NCBI GenBank assembly: GCA_965216225.1
Contig: CBDCFF010000021.1
Span: 41,030-105,029 of the forward strand
Origin: 3107 sp965216225
GTDB taxonomy: Bacteria; Pseudomonadota; Alphaproteobacteria; Rhodobacterales; Rhodobacteraceae
Direction: 5' to 3'
DNA length: 64,000 nucleotides
Shown here piece after piece: positions 42,671 to 52,512 of this stretch (positions within the stretch are counted from its first letter, which is position 1; the number at the start of each line of letters is the position of its first letter). The position numbers were made by a program, and so were the translations under genes. Under the pieces are notes generated by a model. That model was not told the DNA's origin and searched no databases. It saw only the letters and a list, made by a program, of their open reading frames with translations.

Positions 42671-44191
42671 ATGCCGGGCTGTCATGTCACTGACCAACAA
42701 ATGAGGCTCTTCATGACGCTCAGATCGACCCATTCCGTTGCCGTTGCCGCTGCCAAGGCGGGGATCAGCCAGGCAACGGGCTATCGGCTGCAAGCTGACC
42801 CAATTTTACCATCACAGAAGAAGGCCCCTCGCGGCCGGCGGCGTCCGGACCCGCTGGCGGACATTTTTGATGCGGAGGTCGTGCCGCTTCTGCGGTCCTC
42901 ACCGGGGATCCGACCTGTGGCGGTTTACGAGGAGCTTCTGCGTCGGCATTCTGATCTGGGTACGGGCATCCGACGGACTCTGGAGCGACGGATACGCGCC
43001 TGGAATGCGGAACACGGCCCTGAACAGGACGTCATTTTCCGGCAGACCCACACACCGGGCAAAATGGGCCTGTCGGATTTCACCGCCATGGGCAAGTTGG
43101 GTGTGACCATTGCCGGTGAGGCACTGGGCCATCGACTGTATCACTTCCGGCTTGCCTATAGCGGGTTTCAGCACGCCCACGTCGTGCTGGGCGGCGAAAG
43201 CTATGTGGCGCTGGCTGAGGGATTGCAGAACGCCCTCTGGACGCTCGGCGGCGTGCCACACAATCATGGAACTGACAGCCTGTCGGCGGCCTTCAAGAAC
43301 CTGGATAAGTCATCCCGGGCCGATCTAACCGACCGCTTCGACGCCCTGTGCAACCATTATGGAATGACGCCGACGCGCAACAACAAGGGCGTCGCACACG
43401 AGAACGGTTCCATCGAGAGCCCCAATGGGCATCTGAAGCGCACCATTGAGGACGCGCTGGTCATGCGTGGGTCGCGCGACTTCGAAAGCTTGCAAGATTA
43501 TCGTCGCTTCATCGACGAGATCGTGGGCCGGATCAACGCCCGCAATGCCAAGCGTATCGATGCGGAACGTGCGAGCCTCAGACCTTTGCCGACGCGGCGG
43601 ACCACGGATTACGAGGAGATCACGTTGCGCGTCACTTCCTCCGGGGGCTTCACCTTGCGCAAGGTGTTCTACACCGTGCCATCCCGGTTGATCGGGCATC
43701 AGCTGCGGGTTCGGCTCTACGATGATCGGTTGGAGCTGTTCCTGGGAAGCTCTGCCCTGCTAACGCTGACACGCGGACGAGCCTCGAGCACCGGGAGCCA
43801 TGGGCACGTGGTCAATTACCACCACGTCATCCACTCCTTGCGCAAAAAGCCCATGGCGCTGATGGGGCTGGTCTATCGGGATCAGCTATTCCCGCGCCGG
43901 GCGTTCCGTAACATGTTCGCATTCCTGCTGGAGCAGACCAGTGAGAAGGCGGCGTGTCGCATGGTTGTCGATCTTCTGGCGCTGGCACACGAGCGGGGCT
44001 GCGAGGCTGAATTGGCAGCGCAGCTTGAGGAGGACCTTCGCCAGAAGCGCCCGCCTGACATGGCGGCCCTACGCGCAGTGTTTAGCCCATCACAAGACGC
44101 ACTCCCCCAAGTCGCGGTGCAACTGGCCGACCTGTCATCTTACGACCAGTTGGTCGGCGGTACGCCATCCGCTCAGGAGGTGACAGCATGA
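42671..44191 (+). CDS. istA: IS21 transposase IstA (copy 2)
   Basis: This 506-residue IS21 transposase has an N-terminal helix-turn-helix (VAVAAAKAGISQATGYRLQA), an rve integrase core (GKMGLSDFTAMGKLGVTIAG with Asp; LGGVPHNHGTDSLSAAFKNL with Asp; GVAHENGSIESPNGHLKRTI with Glu), and a C-terminal beta-barrel (TLRVTSSGGFTLRKVFYTVP). The start MPGCHVTDQQM was chosen over an ATG 27 nt upstream. The stop overlaps istB (ATGA). Compared with copy 1 it differs at very few positions (for example HNHGTDS against HNHRTDS). Confidence 0.95.
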   Translation: MPGCHVTDQQMRLFMTLRSTHSVAVAAAKAGISQATGYRLQADPILPSQKKAPRGRRRPDPLADIFDAEVVPLLRSSPGIRPVAVYEELLRRHSDLGTGIRRTLERRIRAWNAEHGPEQDVIFRQTHTPGKMGLSDFTAMGKLGVTIAGEALGHRLYHFRLAYSGFQHAHVVLGGESYVALAEGLQNALWTLGGVPHNHGTDSLSAAFKNLDKSSRADLTDRFDALCNHYGMTPTRNNKGVAHENGSIESPNGHLKRTIEDALVMRGSRDFESLQDYRRFIDEIVGRINARNAKRIDAERASLRPLPTRRTTDYEEITLRVTSSGGFTLRKVFYTVPSRLIGHQLRVRLYDDRLELFLGSSALLTLTRGRASSTGSHGHVVNYHHVIHSLRKKPMALMGLVYRDQLFPRRAFRNMFAFLLEQTSEKAACRMVVDLLALAHERGCEAELAAQLEEDLRQKRPPDMAALRAVFSPSQDALPQVAVQLADLSSYDQLVGGTPSAQEVTA

Positions 44192-44997
44192 CATCGCCCC
44201 AGACCGATACCGCCCGCCTAACCTTGGCTCTGACCGAATTGCGCTTGCCAGCCATCAAGGCGCTATGGCCGCGCTTTGCGGAACAAGCCGACAAGGAAGG
44301 CTGGCCCGCCGCTCGGATGCTCAGCACCCTGGTGGAGCATGAACTGGCTGAACGAGATCGCCGTCGTATCGAGCGACATCTCGCACAGGCACGCCTGTTG
44401 CCCGGAAAAACGATCGACACCTTCGACTTCACAGCCGTCCCCATGCTGTCCAAGGCCCATGTCAGTGCGATCACCGCTGGCGACAGCTGGATCGGAAAGG
44501 GCGGCAACATCCTGCTGTTTGGGCCGCCAGGTGTGGGCAAATCACATCTCGGCTCAGCCATCGGGCTCGCCCTTGTCGAGCAAGGCTACCGCGTCCTATT
44601 CAGCCGCACCACCGATCTGGTCCAGAAACTCCAACAGGCCCGCCGCGATCTCGTCCTCGAAAGTGCCATTGCAAAGCTCGACAAATTCCATCTGCTGATC
44701 CTCGATGACATCACCTACGTCACCAAGGATCAGGCTGAAACCAGTGTGCTCTTCGAACTCATCAGCGCGAGATATGAACGCCGCTCAATGTTGATCACGG
44801 CCAACCAGCCCTTCGGGGAGTGGAATGCGATTTTTCCAGACCCGGCCATGACATTGGCCGCCGTCGACAGGCTCGTGCACCACGCAACCATCTTCGAGAT
44901 GAATGTCGAAAGCTACCGGCGAAGAGCAGCACAAAAGGCAAAGGGGCCGGGAAGGCCTGCACAAAAAGCCACACCGGAAAACACCAAAGCTGATTGA
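44188..44997 (+). CDS. istB: IS21 helper ATPase IstB (copy 2)
   Basis: This 269-residue AAA+ helper has Walker A GPPGVGKSHLG, Walker B HLLILDDITYV and arginine-finger region SARYERRSML. Its sequence appears identical to the copy at 10747-11556. It overlaps the upstream istA by 4 nt, giving coupled translation. With an intact istA beside it, this copy is probably competent and could also mobilise copy 1 in trans. Confidence 0.95.
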   Translation: MTSPQTDTARLTLALTELRLPAIKALWPRFAEQADKEGWPAARMLSTLVEHELAERDRRRIERHLAQARLLPGKTIDTFDFTAVPMLSKAHVSAITAGDSWIGKGGNILLFGPPGVGKSHLGSAIGLALVEQGYRVLFSRTTDLVQKLQQARRDLVLESAIAKLDKFHLLILDDITYVTKDQAETSVLFELISARYERRSMLITANQPFGEWNAIFPDPAMTLAAVDRLVHHATIFEMNVESYRRRAAQKAKGPGRPAQKATPENTKAD

Positions 44998-45829
44998 CGC
45001 TCCGCGACAATCAAAAAACAAACCCCTTGATCGCGGCACAAAAGCCCGGCATCGTCCCAAACGTCGCGACCAAGGATTCTCATCCTGATTGACGCGCACT
45101 TCTCATCTTGATTGTCGCGCTACAAGCGACGTCGTGGCGTGTCGGATGCAGGTGTGGGTGCGCCGCTCGGCCACGCCGGGCGCCATTGGCAGCACAGGCT
45201 GTTCGCGATCCAGCGCCTGGATTTGCGATTTCTCGTCAACACACAACACGATAGCCCTGTTCGGCGGTGACAGGTACAGCCCGACGATATCGTGCACCTT
45301 GTCCACCAACAGCGGGTCGGTTGAGAGCTTGAATGTCTCGCTTCGGTGCGGTTGCAGGCCGAACCCGTTCCAAATCCGCCGGATGGTGGTGTGCGACAGT
45401 CCCGTCGCGGCTGCCATGCTTCGGAGCGACCAATGGGTCGCATCCCTCGGGGTCGTGTTCAGCGTGCGCTCAATCACCGCAGTCACCTGATCGTCCGACA
45501 CGGTGCGCGGGCGACCGGAGCGGTATTCGTCGGTGAGACCTTCAATCCGGCATCGCACAAAACGTCTGCGCCATTTGCCGACTGTGTGTTCATGCACCCC
45601 AAGCCGGGCCGCCACTTCCTTGCTCGCCAATCCATCGGCGCACAGCAGGATCATCCGGCATCGGTCCGACAGCGAACGTGCCGCTTTGTGACGCCGAACC
45701 TGACCCTCGAGAAAACGGCGCTCATCTTCGCTCAGAACCACTGCATCCGCCAAACGTCCCACCATCGCAACATCCTTCTCAATACCCGCTCAGTCAATGA
45801 TACAAAGTACAATTCCGGGGGACTAGCGA

Positions 45830-46002
45830 CAGGGCCTTTGACATCGACCGGAGCCGCGAGAACCTTGCGGGTAGGCGGGCAACGGCGGTGATCCCGCCGA
45901 GAGCTAACCGGACGCAGATCATCAACGACGACAGGACACTGCATGAATGGCGTCATGTGGTTTAGAATTTCTTCCATGATCTCAAACAGTTCCGGCGCTG
46001 AA
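45830..46002 (+). pseudogene. IS5-family transposase fragment (third copy)
   Basis: On the plus strand one frame reads ATAVIPPRANRTQIINDDRT and LHEWRHVV-stop-NFFHDLKQFRR, the Glu-motif region of an IS5 transposase like that at 38134-40074. An in-frame stop (TAG) replaces the Glu codon position. Both ends are missing. Confidence 0.75.
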
Positions 46003-46101
46003 GGGCTGGCGAAAGAAGGTTTTCGGGGATGACGCGCTACGCCTGTGCAATGGAGAGATCGCGCTCTCTGCCAGGCGCGATCAGATCAGGGTGGTGTCGC
46101 T

Positions 46102-46620
46102 TCAGGGCCTGTGCGCCCGGCGGTGGACATTGATCCGGGGCTCCATTTGCTGCGACAGATGGGCGATGCAGCCGGTGAGGGCGGTATTGTCGTCAGTGAT
46201 GATGCCGATGTCGAAGCGCTGCATGAAGCCCGACATCCTGCCTTTTGCGCCGAATGCGTCGGCGAACCATTCCGATCGCAGGAAAGGCAATGTCGATCTC
46301 GCCACCCCGCCGACGAGCGTCAGGCCGCCGTAAGGCAGGAAATTCAGCGCCAGATCGCCCGGCGTTGCGCCGCAGGACATGGCGAACAGACGCATGGCGG
46401 CGGCGCTGTTCCGGTCTCCGGCCAGCACCGTTTCCATCGCGGCGGCGGGCAGATGTTTCAGGGCATGACCCTGGGCCGCCAGATCGTTCAGGATCGCCAC
46501 ATGGGGGGTGCCCGGGGGATTGCTGTTCGAGGTATGCGCCCAGCACGGCGGACAGGGTGGCGAACCCGCCGGGCGCAAATTGCGCTTTCGCCTTGTCCGG
46601 ATATGTGCAATAGGGACGCG
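46102..46620 (-). pseudogene. Glucokinase-like gene with internal deletions
   Basis: Two frames carry pieces of a bacterial glucokinase in the right order. FAPGGFATLSAVLGAYLEQQ is N-terminal-domain-like. Then, after a frame change, PHVAILNDLAAQGHALKHLP follows, and, after another gap, SAAAMRLFAMSCGATPGDLA, LNFLPYGGLTLVGGVARSTL and IGIITDDNTALTGCIAHL (C-terminal). The N-terminal ATP-binding motif and the Glu/His substrate-binding middle are missing, leaving about 170 of the usual 300 or so residues. It faces away from guaB, so the promoter side is also damaged. Confidence 0.7.
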
Positions 46621-46648
46621 CTAGACGAAGCATCCAGGGAGACCCGCC

Positions 46649-48103
46649 ATGGAGATTCGCGAGGCGCTTGCCTTCGACGATGTTCTTCTGGTTCCGGCGG
46701 CCAGCAGCGTGTTGCCCGCGATGGCGGATACGGCAACCCGCGTCACCCGTTCCATCCGGCTGAATATCCCGCTGCTCAGTTCCGCGATGGATACCGTGAC
46801 CGAAGCAAGGATGGCCATCACCATGGCGCAGGCGGGCGGGATGGGGGTCATCCATCGCAATCTGGGCATCGAGGCGCAAGCCCGCGAAGTGCGCCGGGTC
46901 AAGCGCTTTGAGTCCGGCATCGTTTACAACCCCGTCACGTTGCGTGCCGATCAGACGCTGGCCGATGCGAAAACGCTACAGGAACGCTATCGGGTGACGG
47001 GCTTTCCGGTGGTTGACGATGACGGGCGCGTCGTCGGCATTGTCACCAACCGCGACATGCGTTTCGCCAGCGCCGACGATACCCCGGTGCGGGTGATGAT
47101 GTCCTCCGATAACCTGGCGATTCTGCGTGAACCCGCCGACCGCGATGAAGCGATCGGCCTGATGAAGGCGCGGCGGATCGAAAAGCTGCTGGTAACGGAT
47201 GCACAGGGCAGGCTGACCGGTCTGCTGACGCTCAGGGATACCGAACAGGCGGTTCTGAATCCCACCGCCTGCAAGGATGAACTGGGCCGTCTGCGGGTGG
47301 CGGCCGCGTCAACCGTTGGCGATGCCGGGTTCGAGCGCACGCAGGCGCTGATCGACGCCGGCGTCGATATTGTGGTGATAGATACGGCGCACGGACATTC
47401 CGAAGGTGTGGGGCAAGCGGTGGATCGCGCCAAGAAACTGTCCGGCGACGTGCAGGTCGTCGCCGGCAACGTGGCGACCGCCGGGGCGACCCGTGCGCTG
47501 ATCGGGGTCGGGGCCGATGCCGTGAAGGTCGGGATCGGCCCCGGTTCCATCTGTACCACGCGAATGGTGGCCGGGGTCGGTGTGCCGCAACTGACGGCGA
47601 TTCTGGATTGCGCCGACGCCGCGCGCGAAAGCGGCACGCCCGTCATCGCGGATGGCGGCATACGGTTTTCCGGCGACTTCGCCAAGGCGATTGCTGCGGG
47701 GGCGTCCTGCGCGATGGTGGGTTCCATGATCGCGGGCACCGATGAAAGCCCCGGCGAGATCATCCTCTATCAGGGCCGCAGCTTCAAATCCTATCGCGGA
47801 ATGGGCAGCCTGGGCGCAATGGCGCGAGGCTCTGCCGACCGCTATTTCCAGAAGGATGCCGCGAATGACAGGCTGGTGCCCGAGGGGATCGAGGGGCAGG
47901 TGCCTTACAAGGGGCTGGCCGGTTCGGTGATTCACCAGATGGTTGGCGGATTGCGTGCGGCCATGGGCTATACCGGCAACGCGACGATTGACGAGATGCG
48001 GACCGGGGCCGGTTTCGTGCGGATCACCGGGGCGGGGCTCAGGGAAAGCCATGTGCATGACGTGCAGATTACGCGCGAAAGCCCGAATTACCGGATCATG
48101 TAG
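46649..48103 (+). CDS. guaB: Inosine-5'-monophosphate dehydrogenase
   Basis: GuaB oxidises IMP to XMP with NAD, the committed step to GMP. The 484-residue enzyme has an N-terminal barrel start (ALAFDDVLLVPAASSVLP), two CBS domains at about residues 90-200 (VTGFPVVDDDGRVVGIVTNR; LVTDAQGRLTGLLTLRDTEQ), VVIDTAHGHSEGV, the catalytic loop GPGSICTTRMVAGVGVPQ with Cys302, and the flap SADRYFQKDAANDRLVPEGI. The start MEIREALAFDD follows AGGGAGA. It is followed by the RsmB-type methyltransferase gene. Confidence 0.97.
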   Translation: MEIREALAFDDVLLVPAASSVLPAMADTATRVTRSIRLNIPLLSSAMDTVTEARMAITMAQAGGMGVIHRNLGIEAQAREVRRVKRFESGIVYNPVTLRADQTLADAKTLQERYRVTGFPVVDDDGRVVGIVTNRDMRFASADDTPVRVMMSSDNLAILREPADRDEAIGLMKARRIEKLLVTDAQGRLTGLLTLRDTEQAVLNPTACKDELGRLRVAAASTVGDAGFERTQALIDAGVDIVVIDTAHGHSEGVGQAVDRAKKLSGDVQVVAGNVATAGATRALIGVGADAVKVGIGPGSICTTRMVAGVGVPQLTAILDCADAARESGTPVIADGGIRFSGDFAKAIAAGASCAMVGSMIAGTDESPGEIILYQGRSFKSYRGMGSLGAMARGSADRYFQKDAANDRLVPEGIEGQVPYKGLAGSVIHQMVGGLRAAMGYTGNATIDEMRTGAGFVRITGAGLRESHVHDVQITRESPNYRIM

Positions 48104-48157
48104 GGATCGAATGCCCCGGCGCGGCGATCTTCGCCCGAAGACGGCAGGGGGCGCGCG

Positions 48158-49333
48158 GTGACGCCCGGCGCCAGATACGCCGCGGCAATCGGGATTCTCG
48201 ACCGCTGCCTCGGCGGCGAACCGGCAGAGCGGGTTCTGACCAATTGGGCGCGGCGCAGCCGGTTCGCCGGTTCCGGTGATCGCGCGGCGATCCGGGATCT
48301 GGTCTTTGCGGCGTTGCGCCGCAGGCTGAGTTATTCGGCGCTTGGGGGAAGCGCAACCGGCCGGGGCATGATGATCGGTCATCTTCGGGCGCAGGGATTG
48401 ACGCCCGAGGCGATATTCACAGGGCAGGGATATGCCCCCGAAAGCCTGACCGGGAATGAAAGACAGGCGGCGCGATCTGATTTGACGGATGCCGAACGCG
48501 CCGATTGCCCGGCTTGGCTGCTGGCCGAACTGATGGCTGATCTGGGCGGCGAATTCACCGCAATCATGGACCTTATGAAACGGCGCGCGGCGATTTTCGT
48601 GCGCGTCAACCGGCGGAAGGCAACGCCGCCCGAAGCGGTTTGTCTGCTTGCCGGGGCGGGTATTGACGCGGTTCCCGATGACCTGTCGCCGACGGCGCTT
48701 CGCATCGTCTCGAACAAAAGGAAAATATCGGACACAGCAGCATACCGGAACGGATTGATCGAACTTCAGGATGCCGCATCGCAATGGGTTTGCGACCGTA
48801 TCCCGGTACGCAAAGGGGATCGGGTGCTGGATTACTGCGCCGGCGGCGGCGGCAAGACCCTGGCGTTGGCGGCGAGGACGCAAGGGCGGTTCCATGCCCA
48901 TGATGCGAATGCGCGGCGGATGTCGGATTTGCCCGCGCGCGCGCAACGCGCCGGGATCAGGGTCGCGGTGTCGAGCGCGGATGATGTCACCGACAATGCG
49001 CCATACGATGTGGTGCTTTGCGATGTTCCGTGTTCCGGCAGCGGCGCCTGGAGGCGGTCGCCGGAGGGCAAATGGCTGCTGGATCGCCCGCGCCTGTCGT
49101 CGATCGTGAAAATCCAGTCTGGGATACTCGACAGGGCCGGGGCGCTGGTGAACACGGGCGGCGTTCTGGCATATGTAACCTGTTCGCTCCTGCAACGGGA
49201 GAACGCCGGTCAGATTGACGCTTTCCTGTCACGCAACCCGGATTGGGAATGCGCCTTTCAGAAAACGCTGACCCCGCTTGACGGTGCGGATGGGTTTCAT
49301 CTTGCGCTTCTGCGGCGCAAAAACGACGGCTGA
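48158..49333 (+). CDS. RsmB-family RNA (cytosine-5)-methyltransferase
   Basis: This 391-residue NOP2/RsmB-type methyltransferase is likely for rRNA m5C. The SAM-binding motif is VLDYCAGGGGKTLALAAR. The catalytic cysteines are in CDVPCSGSGAWRRSPEGKW and YVTCSLLQREN. An N-terminal NusB-like part is present but shortened compared with E. coli RsmB, as is usual for a second alphaproteobacterial paralogue. The start is GTG 48158 after GGCAGGGGGC. The exact rRNA target cannot be told. Confidence 0.9.
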   Translation: MTPGARYAAAIGILDRCLGGEPAERVLTNWARRSRFAGSGDRAAIRDLVFAALRRRLSYSALGGSATGRGMMIGHLRAQGLTPEAIFTGQGYAPESLTGNERQAARSDLTDAERADCPAWLLAELMADLGGEFTAIMDLMKRRAAIFVRVNRRKATPPEAVCLLAGAGIDAVPDDLSPTALRIVSNKRKISDTAAYRNGLIELQDAASQWVCDRIPVRKGDRVLDYCAGGGGKTLALAARTQGRFHAHDANARRMSDLPARAQRAGIRVAVSSADDVTDNAPYDVVLCDVPCSGSGAWRRSPEGKWLLDRPRLSSIVKIQSGILDRAGALVNTGGVLAYVTCSLLQRENAGQIDAFLSRNPDWECAFQKTLTPLDGADGFHLALLRRKNDG

Positions 49334-49387
49334 ACGTCGATAGTTGCCCAATGTTAATGGCCGATTAACGAGTATTGCGGGAAATAC

Positions 49388-51721
49388 ATGAACAGAGAAT
49401 CTGAATGGGTATCGCCAGTGTCCAATGTCGAAAAGGCCCCCGGGGGCGAGAACGCGGGGTTTGTGGAAACCCTGCCATTGCTTGTCTTGCTGATCCTTGG
49501 CGGGGTGCTGCTGGGCGCTGCGACGTTTTTCGGCGACGAAAGGCTGCATCCCGGTTTCACCGGCATCGGGCTGGCCATCATTTTTGCGGCCTTGTCTTAC
49601 TGGGGTCTGGGCAGGCTGCTCTCTGGTGCGATGACAAGGGCGCAACTGCAATCCCTGATTGCGTCGGATCGCGCGCCCTGTGTTCTGTCCGATCCCGGCG
49701 GCAGGATCGTCTTTCGCAATGACGCCGCCGTCCAGAAGTTTCCGCAAACCGGAAGCACGGTTTCCGAGCTTCTGAAAAATTGTACCGGTGATCCGAATTC
49801 GGCGCAGTTTCGCCTGCAAAAACGGGCGCAGATGACTGGCACCGCGCGGGAGGATTTCGGTTCGGCCAATGGGCTTGTCCGGGTATCCGTTGCCATACCG
49901 GCGGCGCGATGCCTTGTCTGGCGCATGGAGGATTTCGGCAAAGCCGGCCGCGACCTGCAATCAATGAATGGCGGCAGCATTCCAAGGTTCATCGCCACGC
50001 AGGCCGGGACCGTGCTGTTCATGAACGATGCAATGCGCCACCTCATTGACGTGCGTGTGCGCGCATTGGACAGGATTTTTGAAACGCTGCCGCCGCGTCA
50101 GATGGCCCGGAACAGGGTGCTGAGCAAGGACGGTCCGCTGGATTGCACGGTATTCGAGACAGAAGTCACCGGCGGCCGACGGGAATTCCACCTCCTGCCC
50201 GATACGGTCTCGGATCAGTCCGTCCCGCTTGCGCGGTCGGCGGTGCTGGGGGAACTGCCGGTCGCATTGCTTGAGATTGCGCCGGGCGGCGTGATCGTTT
50301 TCGCGAACCGGCGCGCTGATGAAATGCTTCTCTGCGGCAAGCGGAATTCGGGCGAACTGCTTGGTGATCTGCTGGGTGGTCCGGGGCGACCCATTCGCGA
50401 CTGGCTTGATGACGCATTCAATGGCCGTGGTCTGGACAGGCCGGAAACCCTGCGCGCAAAGCGGGGTGATGGTGAAAGGTATGTCTGTATCACGCTGTCG
50501 GCGCACGGTGGCGGGCTGGTTGCGGTGCTGACCGATGCGACGCAGTTGAAAACACTGGAAGCACAGTTTGTCCAGAGCCAGAAAATGCAGGCGATTGGTC
50601 AACTTGCCGGTGGAATAGCCCATGATTTCAACAATCTGCTGACGGCCATTGCCGGCCACTGCGATCTGTTGCTGTCCGGGCGCGCCGCTGATGACCCGGA
50701 GTTTGCGGACCTTCGGCAAATCCAGGCGAACGTGGGTCGGGCGGCGTGTCTTGTCCGGCAGTTGCTGGCCTATTCGCGCCAGCAGACGCTGAAAACCGAA
50801 GTGCTCGACATCGCCGATGTTCTGCACGATTGCGCACAACTTCTGTCCCGGCTGGTTGGCGGGGCATTCACCCTGAACATGGATTGTCAGCCCGGCCTGC
50901 TGCCGGTTCGTTCGGACCGGAACCAGTTGGAACAGGTTTTGATGAATCTCGCCGTGAATGCGCGCCAGGCCATGCCGGAGGGCGGCGAAATCAGTGTGAC
51001 GGCATGTTCGCAGCAACTGGACCGGCCCATGCGCAGGGACAATGTGGAGGTACCCGAAGGCGCCTATGTCCTTATCCGGGTCGTCGATCAGGGCGCCGGA
51101 ATTGCCCCGGAAATCCTGCCCAGGATATTCGAGCCGTTTTTCACCACAAAGAAGACCGGCGAAGGAACCGGGCTGGGCCTGTCCATGGTTTATGGCATCG
51201 TCAAGCAGACCGGTGGATACATCTTTGCGGACAGCGCCATCGGCTCTGGCACGGGTTTTTCGATCTATCTGCCCGCACTTGAGCAGCCGCCGGCGGTGAA
51301 GGCGCGGCAGGAGGAGCGGACCGCAACCGCCATGGAGGCAGTTGTGGAGCCAAGGGAATCCGGCGTTGTTCTGCTGGTGGAGGATGAAGACCCGGTGCGC
51401 GCATTCGCGGCGCGGGCGCTGCGCATGTGCGGCTTTGACGTGCTGGAGGCGAATTGCGCAGAGCAGGCGCTTCGAATCCTTGAAGACGAAAGCCTGGATG
51501 TCGATGTTTTCCTGACCGATGTGGTGATGCCGGGGCTCGATGGGCCGGGCTGGGTCAGAAAGGCGCTGGGAAAGCGTCCGAATGCCAGGGTCATTTTCGT
51601 TTCAGGATATGCGGATGACGTATTCGACGATGGCAAGGAGGGGGTTCCAAATTCCGTCTTTCTTCCAAAACCATTCTCGCTTCAGCAACTGGCCTCGGTG
51701 GTTCGCGGGCAACTGCAATGA
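49388..51721 (+). CDS. cckA: Hybrid histidine kinase CckA
   Basis: CckA feeds phosphate through ChpT to CtrA, which controls cell cycle, motility or gene transfer in alphaproteobacteria. The 777-residue protein has two N-terminal membrane helices (LPLLVLLILGGVLLGAATFF; FTGIGLAIIFAALSYWGLG), PAS-like regions (about 90-380), a HisKA domain with MQAIGQLAGGIAHDFNNLLT (His412), HATPase with NLAVNARQAMPEGG, VDQGAGIAPE and KKTGEGTGLGLSMVYGIV, and a C-terminal receiver (VVLLVEDEDPVRAF; Asp711 in FLTDVVMPG; FLPKPFS). The gene lies near recA as I recall for Rhodobacterales. Confidence 0.93.
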   Translation: MNRESEWVSPVSNVEKAPGGENAGFVETLPLLVLLILGGVLLGAATFFGDERLHPGFTGIGLAIIFAALSYWGLGRLLSGAMTRAQLQSLIASDRAPCVLSDPGGRIVFRNDAAVQKFPQTGSTVSELLKNCTGDPNSAQFRLQKRAQMTGTAREDFGSANGLVRVSVAIPAARCLVWRMEDFGKAGRDLQSMNGGSIPRFIATQAGTVLFMNDAMRHLIDVRVRALDRIFETLPPRQMARNRVLSKDGPLDCTVFETEVTGGRREFHLLPDTVSDQSVPLARSAVLGELPVALLEIAPGGVIVFANRRADEMLLCGKRNSGELLGDLLGGPGRPIRDWLDDAFNGRGLDRPETLRAKRGDGERYVCITLSAHGGGLVAVLTDATQLKTLEAQFVQSQKMQAIGQLAGGIAHDFNNLLTAIAGHCDLLLSGRAADDPEFADLRQIQANVGRAACLVRQLLAYSRQQTLKTEVLDIADVLHDCAQLLSRLVGGAFTLNMDCQPGLLPVRSDRNQLEQVLMNLAVNARQAMPEGGEISVTACSQQLDRPMRRDNVEVPEGAYVLIRVVDQGAGIAPEILPRIFEPFFTTKKTGEGTGLGLSMVYGIVKQTGGYIFADSAIGSGTGFSIYLPALEQPPAVKARQEERTATAMEAVVEPRESGVVLLVEDEDPVRAFAARALRMCGFDVLEANCAEQALRILEDESLDVDVFLTDVVMPGLDGPGWVRKALGKRPNARVIFVSGYADDVFDDGKEGVPNSVFLPKPFSLQQLASVVRGQLQ

Positions 51722-51743
51722 TTGACGGGGCCGCCCGATATGG

Positions 51744-52382
51744 TCATGAACATGTCGCGCCCCGTTCCGAAGCGCGCCTTGCCCGCCGGTAGAGGCCGTA
51801 ATCATCCGACCGCGCATGTTCCAGCGCCGCGCGGGTTTTTGCCCCGAGTTCCGGCGCCGCCCCGGCGGAAGCGTTGAGATGCTCGGGACACAGCGGAACG
51901 TGCAGCCGTTCCGACAGGAAACGATATAACTGATCGAGCCGCCGGTAGTCGAAAAGGCGATCGACAAGGCAATGGCCCGCGTCGTCGCACAGAAAACGGA
52001 ACTGGGAGCCCACACTGGCGCACGGGGGCGGGGCATCCCGAAGGTAGGCGGTCACGAACGCCTCGAAGCTCATGCCCTGCGTGCTGTTCGGCCTGCCCTT
52101 CAGGGCGTCGCGCCGGCGATAGCGATACCAACTGCCCAGCCAGTCTTCCGGATGGCGCATCACCGCGATGAGCGAGACGCCGTTTGTCCGACCGCGAAAG
52201 ATGTGGCGCATCATCGTGTTGCGAAACTTCTGCGCCCGCATGTGTTTCAGACCGGGAGGATTCGCAAGGCATATGTCCGCCCGACGCAGCAACGCACGTT
52301 CCACAGAGGTGCTCCCGGTCCTTGGCGTCGCAAGCAGAACAATCCGTTCCTTGTGGAAAATCAGCATCCCGGGCCCTGGCAT
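51744..52382 (-). CDS. Sulfotransferase-like protein
   Basis: This 212-residue protein has an N-terminal P-loop-like PAPS-binding motif (IVLLATPRTGSTSVERALL) and AVMRHPEDWLGSWYRYRRRD, which resembles the 3'-phosphate-binding Arg/Ser region of sulfotransferases. It is shorter than typical enzymes of this fold, and the acceptor is unknown; similar small proteins are often annotated only as hypothetical. The first ATG (52382) has GGAG 7 nt upstream; the second at 52367 (MLIFHKER) is also possible. It converges on cckA and diverges from recA. Confidence 0.7.
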   Translation of the reverse strand: MPGPGMLIFHKERIVLLATPRTGSTSVERALLRRADICLANPPGLKHMRAQKFRNTMMRHIFRGRTNGVSLIAVMRHPEDWLGSWYRYRRRDALKGRPNSTQGMSFEAFVTAYLRDAPPPCASVGSQFRFLCDDAGHCLVDRLFDYRRLDQLYRFLSERLHVPLCPEHLNASAGAAPELGAKTRAALEHARSDDYGLYRRARRASERGATCS

Positions 52383-52497
52383 TTCCGAACTCCGATTGTT
52401 TCAGATCGGCGTAAACCATCTGTTAACACTGCTTCGCGATAGTTCTCAGGGTAAAATTTCTGTTGAAATGTTCTCTTTTTGATCTCATAAGGGATGA

Positions 52498-52512
52498 GAA
52501 CAAGAGGCGAAC
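52498..52512 (-). promoter_or_regulatory. LexA box upstream of recA
   Basis: GAAC-N7-GAAC (GTTC-N7-GTTC on the minus strand) is a perfect alphaproteobacterial SOS operator, 52 nt before the recA start codon. A further GTTC-N7-GATC half-match lies at 52470-52484. It supports LexA control of recA. Confidence 0.75.

Larger units (their letters stand above)
42487..45124 (+). mobile_element. IS21-family element copy 2, intact
   Basis: This 2638-bp element has ends TGCTGCGCGACAAACAAGG and, reversed, TGTAGCGCGACAATCAAG, flanked by the 6-bp duplication AGCGAC (42481-42486 and 45125-45130). It carries istA and istB in plus orientation, opposite to copy 1 (10620-14643), so the two form a 28-kb-spaced inverted pair. 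Confidence 0.96.
42003..45765 (-). pseudogene. IS630-family transposase (second type), split by IS21
   Basis: The N-terminal part (45765-45125) reads MVGRLADAVVLSEDERRFLE with helix-turn-helix KEVAARLGVHEHTVGKWRRR and IVLCVDEKSQIQALD (Asp). The C-terminal part (42480-42003) reads FAALDIATGAVIGKC with VHIVMDNYATHKTPKIKAWL (Asp) and PPASWINQVERWFAELTRK (Glu). Removing IS21 and one 6-bp duplication rejoins them in frame (641 + 478 nt = 372 codons plus stop). The last few residues and the stop come from the end of the IS5 copy, so the 3' end is also cut. Confidence 0.9.

Noticed and set aside
45100..45765. IS630 frame as an intact transposase
   Set aside because: It ends in IS21 sequence; the catalytic second half lies at 42003-42480.
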